The notes: generated by a model from the letters alone, not told the origin. A stretch of 64,000 bases of DNA from Parabacteroides sp900760525 (GCF_049860805.1 NZ_CP187555.1:124001-188000), one strand, 5' to 3'; counted from the stretch's first letter, positions 17,088 through 26,428 are shown. Made by a program: numbers and translations.

Positions 17088-17990
17088 TTATCTAAGTTTT
17101 AGCACATCTCCTTCTTCGGGGATATAATCTTTCTGCTTTTTATTCATCTTATATAAGCTCTTGATCTGTATTCCGTATTTCTGTGCGATACTGTGCATGG
17201 ACTCGCCCACCTGTACGACGTGGTCATAATTCGGCTTGTCGGCTTTCTTCTTTTTCTTTTCCAGGTAAACGATATCATCTTTCTGCAACGGGAAGTCTTC
17301 CGGCACTTCGTTGTATTTCTTCAGATCTTTCGCCCGGAAGCCGAGGCTGGCGGCTATATCGTCGAAACTGTCTTTGCCGTTTGAATAGACATACAGCAGG
17401 CCGTTTGTCCGGTAGACCGTATACCGGGAGATGCGTGCCGGCTGTTTCCCTGATTTTTTACCGCTTTTGGCCGTATCGTACCTGTATAGGTCGTAATCTT
17501 CGATAATCTTGATCAGGCGGTTGGCATACGCACGGTCGGTTGCATACCCGCATTTCTGCAATCCTCTTGCCCAACCTTTATAGTCGGTTATTTTCAGCTT
17601 GAACAGGGAAGCATAGCGGGGACGGTCGACTAAGAAACGGGCATGGTCCTCGTAGGACTGTTCCGGATTCTTATATTTGCGGAAACATTCTCCGCGCAGA
17701 TCGTCGTCGTGATAGACACGGCCACCCCGCCAGTCGGAATGACATTTGATGCCGAAATGGTTGTTCGATTTGCGTGCCAGTTCGCTTTGTCCGGCTCCCG
17801 ATTCCAATACGCCTTGTGCAAGCGTGATACTTGCCGGGATGCGGAACTTCTTTTGATGCTGGATCGCTAAGCTGCTATATTGTTTGATATATTTTTCGTA
17901 AGCCGGCACTTTCCGTTGGCTGGCTCCAAGTGCCGGTCCGATGACGGATAACATCAGCAGCAGGGAAAAGATTCGTAATGTTAATCGCAT
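17088..17990 (-). CDS. exported glucosaminidase with LysM domain
   Basis: A 300-residue cell-wall hydrolase. The start at 17990 (MRLTLRIFSLLLML) gives a signal peptide ending near GPALGA; a longer frame start at 18026 is rejected because the -7 box covers it. Residues about 35-165 form the FlgJ/glucosaminidase domain, with SITLAQGVLESGAGQSELA bearing the catalytic glutamate and NNHFGIKCH following. A C-terminal LysM motif (VVQVGESMHSIAQKYGIQIK, about residues 257-300) binds peptidoglycan, and a degenerate second LysM may lie just before it. The expected action is cutting glycan strands in the periplasm, perhaps during growth or separation. Confidence 0.92.
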   Translation of the reverse strand: MRLTLRIFSLLLMLSVIGPALGASQRKVPAYEKYIKQYSSLAIQHQKKFRIPASITLAQGVLESGAGQSELARKSNNHFGIKCHSDWRGGRVYHDDDLRGECFRKYKNPEQSYEDHARFLVDRPRYASLFKLKITDYKGWARGLQKCGYATDRAYANRLIKIIEDYDLYRYDTAKSGKKSGKQPARISRYTVYRTNGLLYVYSNGKDSFDDIAASLGFRAKDLKKYNEVPEDFPLQKDDIVYLEKKKKKADKPNYDHVVQVGESMHSIAQKYGIQIKSLYKMNKKQKDYIPEEGDVLKLR

Positions 17991-18023
17991 GACTGGTTCA
18001 TTATGTGTAATTATATTCAACGG

Positions 18024-18031
18024 CAAAGATA
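18024..18031 (-). promoter_or_regulatory. -7 box for the glucosaminidase gene
   Basis: Minus strand TATCTTTG lies 34 bases before the chosen start codon and overlaps the longer candidate start at 18026, which settles the start choice. Confidence 0.55.
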
Positions 18032-18379
18032 ATTAATTTGTTTTTACATCTATGGTTAGCGGCATATATATAGGGAAACCGCATCAAAAATTTCATTTCG
18101 CCCAAAGGGGTTCCCTCTTATCAAAATGTCACTACCACCCCATGTAAATCGGATTAGTATAGCATGTATTTGAAATTACACTAGCGGGTAATATTTTTTA
18201 ACGTTTCTATTTGCTACACAACAGACCTTTCCCCTGTCTAAATGACATCTGTCCCATTGGCATATATAGAATACTAACCGGATACCGTTTTCAGGAACGT
18301 TTTTTCCGGCTTCGGAAAATTATTCGCGGCAACAACGGGGCAGGTCTTTTACTTTTGGACGGAATTTAAAAGATGTGTT
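18032..18379. other. intergenic region upstream of the RND efflux operon
   Basis: About 350 bp without a gene. A -7 box TACTTTTG sits at 18350-18357, with the first ATG at 18380; no good -33 box is seen, which would suit an activated promoter. A small hairpin TTTTCCG-gctt-CGGAAAA lies just upstream (about 18302-18320). Two similar stretches, ACCGTTTT (18284) and AACGTTTT (18296), could be part of a regulator site; this is speculation. Confidence 0.45.
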
Positions 18380-19429
18380 ATGAAGATAAGATTAAATCCT
18401 GTTCTATTTGCTTGCGTAGCCTTGCTGTTGGCATCCTGTAAAGGGAAAGAGGCGGAACGAAAACCTGGTATCGAGGTGAATACTGCCCGGGTATCGTCCG
18501 TCTCCGCCGAAGGTGATACGGAGTTTGCCTTTATTGCCCAACCGTTCCGAACATCCGAACTATCTTTTCGCGTGAGCGGTCCGATCGACCAGTTTGATGT
18601 GTATGCCGGTAGCCGGTATGCACGTGGGAACATTATTGCCGGGATCGACCCGCGTGATTTCCGGATTCGCCGTAACCGTGCGGAAGCGGTCTATCTCCAG
18701 GCAAAAGCTGAATATGAGCGTATACGGATCCTGTTTGAGAAAGAGAATGTGGCGGCCAGTGTTTATGAGAAAGCCAAAGCGGATTATGTATCGGCGAAAT
18801 CGGCTTTCGAAGCAGCCGTGAACGAGCTGGAAGATACGAAACTGCTGGCTCCCTTCGACGGGTATGTCGGGGAAGTTTATCTGGAAAAGTTCCAGGATGT
18901 AAAGGCTTCGCAACCTGTGATATCCTTTATCGATATCGACCGGCTTAAAATAGAAGTATATGTGACGCAGGAGATTGCCTGTTCCGTACAGCCCCGCGAC
19001 ACGATCCGCCTGCGTTTCGACACCCAACCCGAACGGCTCTATACCGCAAGCGTGGTCGAAATATCCAAAGGGACGACTCGCAATAACCTGTCATATCTGT
19101 TGACAGCCATATTGCCGAATAAAGACAACCGGTTGCTGTCCGGTATGTCCGGGAAGGCTTTGCTGAAATCCGCTCCAGCCGTTTCCGGAAATATAACCAT
19201 CCCGCAGGCTGCTCTTTGCCATCGTCCTTCGGTGGGGGATTATGTCTGGGTGGTGAACTCCAAGACTAATCGTGTCGGCCGGCAATCCGTGGTGGCCGGC
19301 GAACTGTTGCCGGACGGAACTGTCCGGATAGAGGAAGGCTTGCAAGTGGGTGAAGTGGTGGCGACAAGCGGCCTTCGTTTCTTGTCGGATGGAATGGAAG
19401 TCTCAATTTCAGAAAAGGGAAAACGATGA
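18380..19429 (+). CDS. RND efflux periplasmic adaptor (membrane fusion) lipoprotein
   Basis: A 349-residue HlyD/MFP-family adaptor that bridges the inner-membrane pump to the outer-membrane channel. Signal peptide with lipobox LLASC puts the lipidated cysteine at residue 20. It shows the usual order: barrel-sandwich half (about 50-75), alpha-helical hairpin (about 95-150, AEAVYLQAKAEYERIRILFEK), second lipoyl half with LLAPFDGYVGEVY (about 155-167), and beta-barrel plus membrane-proximal domain. Its stop overlaps the permease ATG by 4 bases (ATGA). First gene of a five-gene overlapping operon. Confidence 0.93.
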   Translation: MKIRLNPVLFACVALLLASCKGKEAERKPGIEVNTARVSSVSAEGDTEFAFIAQPFRTSELSFRVSGPIDQFDVYAGSRYARGNIIAGIDPRDFRIRRNRAEAVYLQAKAEYERIRILFEKENVAASVYEKAKADYVSAKSAFEAAVNELEDTKLLAPFDGYVGEVYLEKFQDVKASQPVISFIDIDRLKIEVYVTQEIACSVQPRDTIRLRFDTQPERLYTASVVEISKGTTRNNLSYLLTAILPNKDNRLLSGMSGKALLKSAPAVSGNITIPQAALCHRPSVGDYVWVVNSKTNRVGRQSVVAGELLPDGTVRIEEGLQVGEVVATSGLRFLSDGMEVSISEKGKR

Positions 19430-22400
19430 AACTGATTAAGTATTTTCTGCAAAAGAAAGCCGTCACGGTATTGCTGTTAGTGTTGGTACTGGCAGGAGGT
19501 CTTTTCTCGTATGCCAAGATGGGGAAGTTAGAGGACGCGCCTTTCACGATCAAGCAGGCTTTGGTACTCACGCCTTATCCCGGCGCTTCTCCGATGGAAG
19601 TGCAGTCTCAGGTGACGGATGTGTTGGAAGAGGCGATCCAATCGCTTGGCGAACTCTATTACCTGAAGACGGAGAACCGGGCGGGGCTGTCCAAGATCAC
19701 GGTCTATGTGAAGAAGGAAATTCGTGCCGACGCGATGCAACAGTTGTGGGACAAGTTGCGGCGGAAAGTGAACGATGTACAAGGTAAATTGCCGGCCGGC
19801 GCCGGTACATCCATCGTCAATGACGACTTCGGTGATGTCCTGGGCGTCTTTTATGGCTTGACGGGCGACTGCTATACATATCGTGAACTGGAAGACCGTG
19901 CCAAGTTGATCAAGAACGAGTTGCTGAAGGTCAAGGATGTCGCCAAAGTCGAAATATACGGTGTGCGGACACCGACTGTTGATGTCTCCGTAAGCCCTTC
20001 CGTGATGGCGCGTAGCGGCATTACGACAGCCGACATTGCCCGTGCTTTCGATGCCCAGAACCGGGTGGTGGATGCCGGTGGTATCGATGCCGGGCAGAAC
20101 CGTATCCGGATCGAATCGACCGGTAACTTCTACTCGCTGGACGATATCCGGAACCTGACGATTGTCTCGCGTACCGGAGAACATTTCCGCCTGGCTGATG
20201 TTGCGACAGTTGAAGAAAGCTACCAGCAACCGGCATCCAACCTGATGCGGATAGACGGCAAACCGGCTGTCGGTATCGCCATCTCTACCGTCCCGACGGG
20301 AAATGTGGTCGACATGGCGGAAGCCGTGAAAGCTTGTATCGGCAAACTGACCGCAACTATGCCGGAAGGGTTCGAATTACAATCCATATACGATCAGGGC
20401 TATGAGTCGGATGTCGCCAATCAGGGATTTATCCTCAACCTGATCATATCGGTTATAACCGTTGTGGCGATCCTGCTGTTCTTTATCGGGTTTAAGAATG
20501 GAATCCTGGTCGGGAGCGGATTGGTCTTTTCCATCTTTGCAACCCTGATTGTTATGTTCGGATCAGGGATCGCGTTGCAGCGTATGTCCTTGGCGGCCAT
20601 TATTATCGCGATGGGAATGCTGGTCGACAATGCGATTGTGGTGTCGGATTCGGCACTGGTCAATATGCAGCGCGGCATGCGTAAGCGGGTGGCAGTTATG
20701 CGGGCCTGTTCGGCTACAGCGCTTCCCCTGTTGGCGGCTACCGTGATTGCGGTCCTGACGTTTTTACCTATTTATTATTCGCCTCATATCACGGGCGAAT
20801 TGTTGTCTTCGCTGGTGGTCGTTATCGGTGTTTCCCTGATGTTCAGTTGGATATTCGCTTTGACGCAGACTCCCTTTTTTATCCAAGAGTTCGTACGGCG
20901 TCCCCGTCCAGAGGAATTGCAGGATTCATTGTTTTCCGGTAAGTATTATGAGAAATTCCGTTCTTCCCTGCATTGGGTGATACGGCACCGGACGGTTGCG
21001 ATCGGCAGCCTGGTCGTGATGCTGGTCTTTTCGGCCTGGAGCTTCAAATTTATCCCGAAAGTATTTGTCCCGGCATTGGACAAGCAGTATTTTACTTTGG
21101 ATATGTGGCTGCCGGAAGGCGTGAAGATAGAGGAGACGGACCGCCTGGCAACGGAGATGGCCGGTTATATCCGGGAGCATGAACAGACGGAGATGGTTTC
21201 TACCTATGTGGGGCGCACTCCGCCGCGTTACTACCTGTCTAATGTCTCGTTCGGCCCGCAGTCCAATTATGCACAGGTCTTGGTCAAATGCAAGTCGTCC
21301 AAAGAGTCGCGCGAACTGCATGCTTTGTTGCAAGACTCGATCCGTACCCGTTTCCCTGGCCCGCTGATCAAAGTCAATAAGTTTGAATTGAGTCCGCTAA
21401 CGGAGGCGGTGATCGAAGCCCGTTTCCTCGGACCTGATCCGCTTGTACTGGATTCGTTGGCGGGAGAGGCCATCGAGATCATGCGCCGTAACCCGAAGGT
21501 GGCCGATGCCCGCAATGAGTGGGGAAATATGTCTATGGTGATCCGTCCGGTCTATGACCCGGTCAAGGCCGGCGCGCTGGGTATAACCAAGGCTTCGATG
21601 ATGGAATCCGTCAAGTCTGTTAACGACGGGACGGTGGTCGGTGTCTATCGCGATAACGAGAAAAAGGTGCCCGTCTTGTTGAAGTCGGATGGAGCGGAGG
21701 TGACGGATGCCCGTTCGTTAGGAAACTTTTCCGTATGGAATGGCGAGCGTTCGGCTCCCTTGTCACAGGTGACGGAGCGGATCGAGACAACCTGGGAGTT
21801 CCCGCAGGTGCGCACTTACAACCGGCAATTGTCCATGGCGGCTATGTGCGGCGTGAAGCCGGGGCATACGATGTCGGAAGTGCACGACGAGATCCGTCAT
21901 GAGATCGAGCAGATGGAATTGCCCGAAGGATATACCTTTTTCTGGGATTCCCAATATAAAGATCAACGGGAAGGTTTGCAAGCCCTTGCCAAGTTTTTCC
22001 CACTGGCTTTCCTGATGCTGGTTGTGATCCTGGTGGCCCTGTTCGGTAATTTCCGGCAACCGGTTATCATTCTCTGCGTCTTGCCTTTGTCGCTGATCGG
22101 AGTGGCGGTCGGTATGTTGCTGACCGGTTTTGATTTCGGCTTTTTCCCCATTGCCGGTTGGTTAGGGTTGTTGGGGATGATTATAAAAAATGTGATTGTC
22201 CTGCTGGATGAAATCAACGTGCAGCGCAAGAACGGTGTCACCCCCTATACGGCGGTTGTCGAAGCAACCGTGTCCAGGACGCGTCCGGTATTGATGGCCG
22301 CAACCACCACTATCCTCGGGATGGTACCACTCCTTTTTGACGTGGCATTCGGCGGAATGGCGGCAACCATTATTTTCGGATTGACGTTTGCAACGCTGCT

Positions 22401-22464
22401 GACGTTGTTTGTAACCCCGGCATTGTACACGTTATTTTATAAGATTAAAAAAGAACAGATATGA
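19426..22464 (+). CDS. RND family efflux permease (HAE1-like)
   Basis: A 1012-residue inner-membrane proton/drug antiporter. Twelve membrane segments in the usual two halves: one near 10-30, a block near 335-480, one near 525-545, and a block near 860-1005, with two large periplasmic loops. In TM4 the proton-relay motif reads GMLVDNAIVVSD: D401 is kept, but the second Asp of the common Asp-Asp pair is N402. TM10 keeps the lysine (K921, in MIIKNVIVLLDE). Full length with no frame damage. It overlaps both neighbours by 4 bases. Substrate unknown; the class exports drugs, bile salts or dyes. Confidence 0.94.
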   Translation: MKLIKYFLQKKAVTVLLLVLVLAGGLFSYAKMGKLEDAPFTIKQALVLTPYPGASPMEVQSQVTDVLEEAIQSLGELYYLKTENRAGLSKITVYVKKEIRADAMQQLWDKLRRKVNDVQGKLPAGAGTSIVNDDFGDVLGVFYGLTGDCYTYRELEDRAKLIKNELLKVKDVAKVEIYGVRTPTVDVSVSPSVMARSGITTADIARAFDAQNRVVDAGGIDAGQNRIRIESTGNFYSLDDIRNLTIVSRTGEHFRLADVATVEESYQQPASNLMRIDGKPAVGIAISTVPTGNVVDMAEAVKACIGKLTATMPEGFELQSIYDQGYESDVANQGFILNLIISVITVVAILLFFIGFKNGILVGSGLVFSIFATLIVMFGSGIALQRMSLAAIIIAMGMLVDNAIVVSDSALVNMQRGMRKRVAVMRACSATALPLLAATVIAVLTFLPIYYSPHITGELLSSLVVVIGVSLMFSWIFALTQTPFFIQEFVRRPRPEELQDSLFSGKYYEKFRSSLHWVIRHRTVAIGSLVVMLVFSAWSFKFIPKVFVPALDKQYFTLDMWLPEGVKIEETDRLATEMAGYIREHEQTEMVSTYVGRTPPRYYLSNVSFGPQSNYAQVLVKCKSSKESRELHALLQDSIRTRFPGPLIKVNKFELSPLTEAVIEARFLGPDPLVLDSLAGEAIEIMRRNPKVADARNEWGNMSMVIRPVYDPVKAGALGITKASMMESVKSVNDGTVVGVYRDNEKKVPVLLKSDGAEVTDARSLGNFSVWNGERSAPLSQVTERIETTWEFPQVRTYNRQLSMAAMCGVKPGHTMSEVHDEIRHEIEQMELPEGYTFFWDSQYKDQREGLQALAKFFPLAFLMLVVILVALFGNFRQPVIILCVLPLSLIGVAVGMLLTGFDFGFFPIAGWLGLLGMIIKNVIVLLDEINVQRKNGVTPYTAVVEATVSRTRPVLMAATTTILGMVPLLFDVAFGGMAATIIFGLTFATLLTLFVTPALYTLFYKIKKEQI

Positions 22465-23750
22465 GAAAAAAGCATCTATTGATAAGTGTGTTCCTGCTCT
22501 GTACCGGAGTTTCCTATTCGCAGCAGAGCCCGTTGCTCGAGAAATACCGGTCTATGGCTTTGGAGTACAGTCATGATCTTAAATCGGCGGATAAGAATAT
22601 ATCTGCCAGCATCGAACTCGAAAAGGCGGCGAAGGCGGATTGGAAACCCAAGCTGTCCGGGAATGCCAATTTCCAATATACCGGACAGCCGTTGCAATTG
22701 ACATTGGACCTCCCTTCCTTAGAACAGCCGATGACGTTCGAAGGGCGTGACCTGAAATACGGAGCCTCCCTTTCCTTGCTCCAACCTATTTATACCGGAG
22801 GGCGGATTTTAGAATCGATCCGTATGGCTGGACACCGCCATTCGTTCGCCTCCAACCAGGAAGAACTGTTCCGCTCGGCCGTCTGTTACCAGACGGATAT
22901 GCAATACTGGAATACGGTGGCGCGCAGGGAGATTGTCGATGTGGCCCTCGATTACCGCAATTCGATGTCTACCCTGGCACAGACAATTCGCGAGCGGGTA
23001 GAAGCGGGCCTGGTCGACCCCCAGGAACTGCTGATGGTCGAGGTCAAGCAGAACGAGGCGGAATACCAGCTTTTGCAGGCAAAAAGTAATTTCGAGACCG
23101 GACGTATGGCTCTCAACTCATTGATCGGAGTGAATTTGCAGGATACGACCGAAATAGACCGGAGCATTCCGGAAGTCAGTTACACAAACGATATCTGGAT
23201 ATCGGACTGGACCGGCCGGCCGGAGATACGCATGGCATACGACCAGCTGAAAATGGCGGAAAGCTCGCTGAAGCTGACGGATTCCCGGTACAAACCCCAG
23301 CTATACATCGGCCTGGACGGGAGCTACTCCTCTCCCGGTCATGATTTCCGAGCGGATTTGGACCCTAACTATGTGGTATATGCCAAATTGTCCGTACCTT
23401 TGTTCGAGTGGGGGAAACGCCGGAACGAGAAGCGGGCTTCGACAATGAAAATCGGTATGGCAAACGACCAGGTCAACAAAATCGAAGATCAGGTGAACCT
23501 CGAAGTGCAAACGGCCCGCACCTCCTTGTCACAGGCGCTCGAACGGGTGGACCTAGCCGGAAACTCGTTGGAGAAAGCGCGTGAGAACGAGCGGATGGCC
23601 TTGGAACGTTATGCGGAAGGTAAAATATCGGTAGTAGAAGTGATAGAGGCACAAGCGTACCGGCAAACTTCGCAGTTGAATTACGTACAGGCCAAAGCAC
23701 TTGCTCAGGGCTATTATTCCGGTTTGATAAAAGCGTTAAATAAATATTGA
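22461..23750 (+). CDS. TolC family outer membrane efflux protein
   Basis: A 429-residue outer-membrane channel component. Signal peptide at about 1-20 (cut near GVSYSQQ); no lipobox. Two repeats of long helices with beta segments, as in the OEP family: first near 25-215, second near 235-425, including LEVQTARTSLSQALERVDLAGNSLEKA and ERYAEGKISVVEVIEAQAY. Its ATG overlaps the permease stop, and the kinase gene begins right after its TGA, so adaptor, pump and channel should be made together. Confidence 0.92.
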   Translation: MRKKHLLISVFLLCTGVSYSQQSPLLEKYRSMALEYSHDLKSADKNISASIELEKAAKADWKPKLSGNANFQYTGQPLQLTLDLPSLEQPMTFEGRDLKYGASLSLLQPIYTGGRILESIRMAGHRHSFASNQEELFRSAVCYQTDMQYWNTVARREIVDVALDYRNSMSTLAQTIRERVEAGLVDPQELLMVEVKQNEAEYQLLQAKSNFETGRMALNSLIGVNLQDTTEIDRSIPEVSYTNDIWISDWTGRPEIRMAYDQLKMAESSLKLTDSRYKPQLYIGLDGSYSSPGHDFRADLDPNYVVYAKLSVPLFEWGKRRNEKRASTMKIGMANDQVNKIEDQVNLEVQTARTSLSQALERVDLAGNSLEKARENERMALERYAEGKISVVEVIEAQAYRQTSQLNYVQAKALAQGYYSGLIKALNKY

Positions 23751-24779
23751 TTGTGTGTGAAGTGGTCTATTCTGTTATATGGTTTGTTGTTTTCCGGGTT
23801 AGGGGCTTTTTCCTATCTCTTACTCGTGAATTATACGGAACTTCCCGCCCATGTGGCGGATGTTCTGTATTCGAAGGGGGCGTTTGTGTTCTTTGTTGCC
23901 GCCTTTAATGTCTTGGGCTATTCAACGTTGCGGATCAGTTCGTGGATGAATAACCAGTACGCGCTGAATATCCGGAGAAGGTGGAAGATTGTCGTGATCT
24001 ATACCGTCGTCATGTTGTTGTTCCTTTTGTTGAACTACAGTTTGCTGGTAGTAGCCAAGATGCTGGTCGGGATGAACGACCCGCTTATCTTCCCGAATGG
24101 GGGATGGCGCATTCTGCTGATTGTCTGGTTGGTCGAGTTGGTTATTTTGGGTTTATTGCTGGCGAACCGGTCTATCCAGAGCACCTTGAAGTTGCAACAG
24201 GAGGCCGCAGCATTGCAGAAAGAAAATAACACGGCGCGCTATACGGCTTTACAGAGCCAGTTGAATCCCCACTTTTTATTTAATAGTTTGAATACGTTGA
24301 TTGCCGAGATCGAGTATAACCCCGATAATGCAGTCCGCTTCACCAAAAACTTATCCAGCGTGTACCGCTATGTCCTGCAAAGCCAGGATAAAACACTGGT
24401 TTCCCTTGCCGAAGAACTGGAATTCCTAGATTCCTATCTGTTCCTGCATAAGGTGAGATTGGGCGACTGCATCAGCTGTGTGTGTGATATCCCTGCAGAC
24501 CTGGCCGAAGCCATGCTTCCCCCGCTCACCTTGCAGTTGTTGGTGGAAAATGTGATCAAGCATAATACGATCACGTCAGCCCGGCCAATGAAGATCGATA
24601 TCTTCGTATTGGAAGCCCATCTTGTCGTCAGCAACCCTGTTCAGCCCCGCAAAAGCCATGAATCCACCGGTGTGGGGTTGAAGAACTTGTCGAACCGGTG
24701 CAAGCTGATGCTGGGGGAGGAGATCCGGATCATGAATGAAAAAGAAGTGTTTACAGTAAAAGTCCCGTTGTTGGTATGA
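23751..24779 (+). CDS. LytS/YehU-type membrane sensor histidine kinase
   Basis: A 342-residue kinase. Four membrane segments at about 5-26, 43-62, 80-104 and 118-138; then a short linker and the His_kinase domain with LNPHFLFNSLNTL, phospho-acceptor H174, and an ATP-binding end with LVENVIKHN and GVGLKNLSNR. There is no large extracytoplasmic domain, so sensing is probably within the membrane. The start is TTG at 23751, directly after the TolC stop; GTG at 23757 is an alternative. Its end overlaps the response regulator by 4 bases. As part of the efflux operon it probably controls that operon (inference). Confidence 0.9.
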   Translation: MCVKWSILLYGLLFSGLGAFSYLLLVNYTELPAHVADVLYSKGAFVFFVAAFNVLGYSTLRISSWMNNQYALNIRRRWKIVVIYTVVMLLFLLLNYSLLVVAKMLVGMNDPLIFPNGGWRILLIVWLVELVILGLLLANRSIQSTLKLQQEAAALQKENNTARYTALQSQLNPHFLFNSLNTLIAEIEYNPDNAVRFTKNLSSVYRYVLQSQDKTLVSLAEELEFLDSYLFLHKVRLGDCISCVCDIPADLAEAMLPPLTLQLLVENVIKHNTITSARPMKIDIFVLEAHLVVSNPVQPRKSHESTGVGLKNLSNRCKLMLGEEIRIMNEKEVFTVKVPLLV

Positions 24780-25549
24780 ATAAATTGAATGTAGTCATAA
24801 TAGAAGATGAGGTGCCGGCGGCCCGTTTGTTGAATTCGATGGTGACACGCCTGCGTCCGGAGTGGAACGTGGCCGTCTTGCCGGGTAGTGTGGACGAAGC
24901 CGTTTCGTGGTTTCGCGAGCATCCGCACCCGGATATTATTTTTCTCGATATACAGCTGGCGGATGGCAACTCATTCGATTTCCTTTCGGCAGCAAACCCT
25001 TCTTCCGTCATTATTTTTACGACTGCCTACGACCAGTATGCCATCCGTGCCTTTTCGGTCAATAGCATCGACTATATCCTGAAACCGGTAGACGAAAAGC
25101 GGCTTTCGGATGCCATTCAGAAATACGAGACGATGATCGGGAACGGCTATGTCAAATCGCAGGATTATCTGGATATGCTTCTCGATACGTTGCAAAATAA
25201 GGAAAAGCGCTACCGTACCCGTTTCCTGATTTCGGGTGTCGACCGTTTCTGGACGTTGCGGGTGGAAGATATCGCTTATTTTTATTCGGAAAATAAGGTG
25301 ACGTTTGCCGTTACCAAAAGCGGGCAGGAGCACGTTATCGATTTATCTCTTAATAAATTGACGGATCAGCTGGACCCCAGCCGTTTTTTCCGTGCCAACC
25401 GGCAGGTCATTGTTTGCATAGACGCCATCGACCATGCGGAACCCTATTTTAACGGAAAAATCGTGGTATCGGTCCGTCCCCCTTATAAAACCAAAGTAAC
25501 AATCAGCGAAGAAAAACTCTCGGCATTCAAATTGTGGCTTAATTTTTAG
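24776..25549 (+). CDS. LytTR family response regulator
   Basis: A 257-residue regulator, partner of the kinase just upstream. Receiver domain at residues 1-120 with acidic pocket E10/D11, phospho-acceptor D58 (IIFLDIQL) and the lysine of ILKPVD near 103-108. The C-terminal LytTR DNA-binding domain covers about 150-257, with VEDIAYFYSENKVTFA and FRANRQVIVCIDAI. LytTR regulators bind short direct repeats upstream of promoters; the region before 18380 is the obvious place to look. Last gene of the efflux operon; a fresh -7 box follows for cdd. Confidence 0.93.
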   Translation: MNKLNVVIIEDEVPAARLLNSMVTRLRPEWNVAVLPGSVDEAVSWFREHPHPDIIFLDIQLADGNSFDFLSAANPSSVIIFTTAYDQYAIRAFSVNSIDYILKPVDEKRLSDAIQKYETMIGNGYVKSQDYLDMLLDTLQNKEKRYRTRFLISGVDRFWTLRVEDIAYFYSENKVTFAVTKSGQEHVIDLSLNKLTDQLDPSRFFRANRQVIVCIDAIDHAEPYFNGKIVVSVRPPYKTKVTISEEKLSAFKLWLNF

Positions 25550-25557
25550 TATTTTTG
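25550..25557 (+). promoter_or_regulatory. -7 box for cdd
   Basis: TATTTTTG matches TAnnTTTG and lies 26 bases before the cdd ATG, starting one base after the end of the LytTR gene. The nearest TTG (25532-25534) is only 15 bp upstream, so the -33 part is weak. Confidence 0.45.
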
Positions 25558-25582
25558 CCTGTATCACTTTAAAAGCTGCCTT

Positions 25583-26068
25583 ATGAAAGAGATTAAGTTG
25601 GAAACAAGAATCCGGATATATCCTCTTGCCGAGTTGCCGGATGGAGAATTGCCGTTGATGGAAGCTGCCATAAAGGCGACGGAACAATCGTATGCCCCTT
25701 ATTCGAAGTTTCATGTCGGCGCGGCGGCCCTGTTGGAGGACGGCACGATCGTGACCGGCAGCAACCAGGAGAATGCCGCTTATCCTTCCGGACTGTGTGC
25801 GGAACGGGTAGCTTTGTTTCATGCCGGCCATCAATACCCGGATATACCCGTTATCGCCCTTGCTATTGCAGCCTCCACAAACAGCCGCCAGGTCGAAAGT
25901 ATCTCCCCCTGCGGAGCATGCCGCCAGGTTTTGCTGGAGACGGAACAGCGCTATGGCAAGCCGATGAAAATTTTATTGTGCGGCACGAAAGAAGTCGTTG
26001 TCGCTGAAAGCGCCGGATCGCTGTTGCCACTTTGCTTTGGGGCGAAAGATTTGAAATTTTGTCTTTGA
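25583..26068 (+). CDS. cdd: cytidine deaminase
   Basis: Hydrolytic deamination of cytidine and deoxycytidine to uridine forms, in pyrimidine salvage. At 161 residues it is slightly longer than the compact tetrameric type because of an N-terminal extension of about 25 residues. Zinc ligands and catalytic glutamate: C72-A73-E74 (LCAERV) and C110-x-x-C113 (PCGACRQ). FHVGAALL-type substrate loop near 43-51 and NQENAAYPSG at 61-70 bind the ribose. No signal peptide. It stands alone after the efflux operon. Confidence 0.95.
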   Translation: MKEIKLETRIRIYPLAELPDGELPLMEAAIKATEQSYAPYSKFHVGAAALLEDGTIVTGSNQENAAYPSGLCAERVALFHAGHQYPDIPVIALAIAASTNSRQVESISPCGACRQVLLETEQRYGKPMKILLCGTKEVVVAESAGSLLPLCFGAKDLKFCL

Positions 26069-26428
26069 GTTTATGTTCACGGTGTTACAAGTGCTTGGTA
26101 AGGAGTTGTTTGTTGTGAACCCCTTCGCCGTGTTACACCGATTGGCTGTTATTCATCGAATAAATCGTGCATTCACAGAAATTTACAGTCTGTTAGCTGA
26201 TTATGTGAGGGTGAATGCAAATAAAAAACGGGACAGGAACTCTATTTTCCCGCTCCTGTCCCATATAATATAGCCTATGAAGTAAAATTTGCAGCCTATA
26301 GGCTGTTGACGGATAACCTATAGGATTTCTCCGAATAGGTGCTAACCTTTTCCGAAGAAGATGCCGGCCTTTTGGGTAATCGGCAAGCATCCCTTCTTAA
26401 AACCTATGGGGCCGTTGGCAAAATCAAA
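26069..26428. other. 360-bp convergent intergenic region with repeats
   Basis: No convincing gene; the two open frames of about 65 codons have no family resemblance. It holds an imperfect direct repeat (GGTGTTACA at 26081, CGTGTTACACC at 26129), a 9-bp inverted repeat TGCATTCAC / GTGAATGCA (26168-26176 and 26211-26219), a minus-strand terminator (26222-26262), a perfect 14-bp palindrome CAGCCTATAGGCTG (26292-26305) and further CCTATAGG-like copies near 26316 and 26399. Confidence 0.6.
26222..26262 (-). terminator. intrinsic terminator, minus strand
   Basis: Stem GGGACAGGA (26230-26238) pairs with TCCTGTCCC (26254-26262). On the minus strand it is followed by a run of six T (26223-26228), so it terminates the phospho-sugar mutase transcript about 170 bases after its stop codon. 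Confidence 0.75.

Noticed and set aside
17991..18026. Upstream start for the glucosaminidase
   Set aside because: The -7 promoter box overlaps that start codon, and the later ATG begins a clean signal peptide.
26073..26390. Two open frames of about 65 codons in the gap after cdd
   Set aside because: They overlap on opposite strands, include repeats and a terminator, and show no recognisable protein features.
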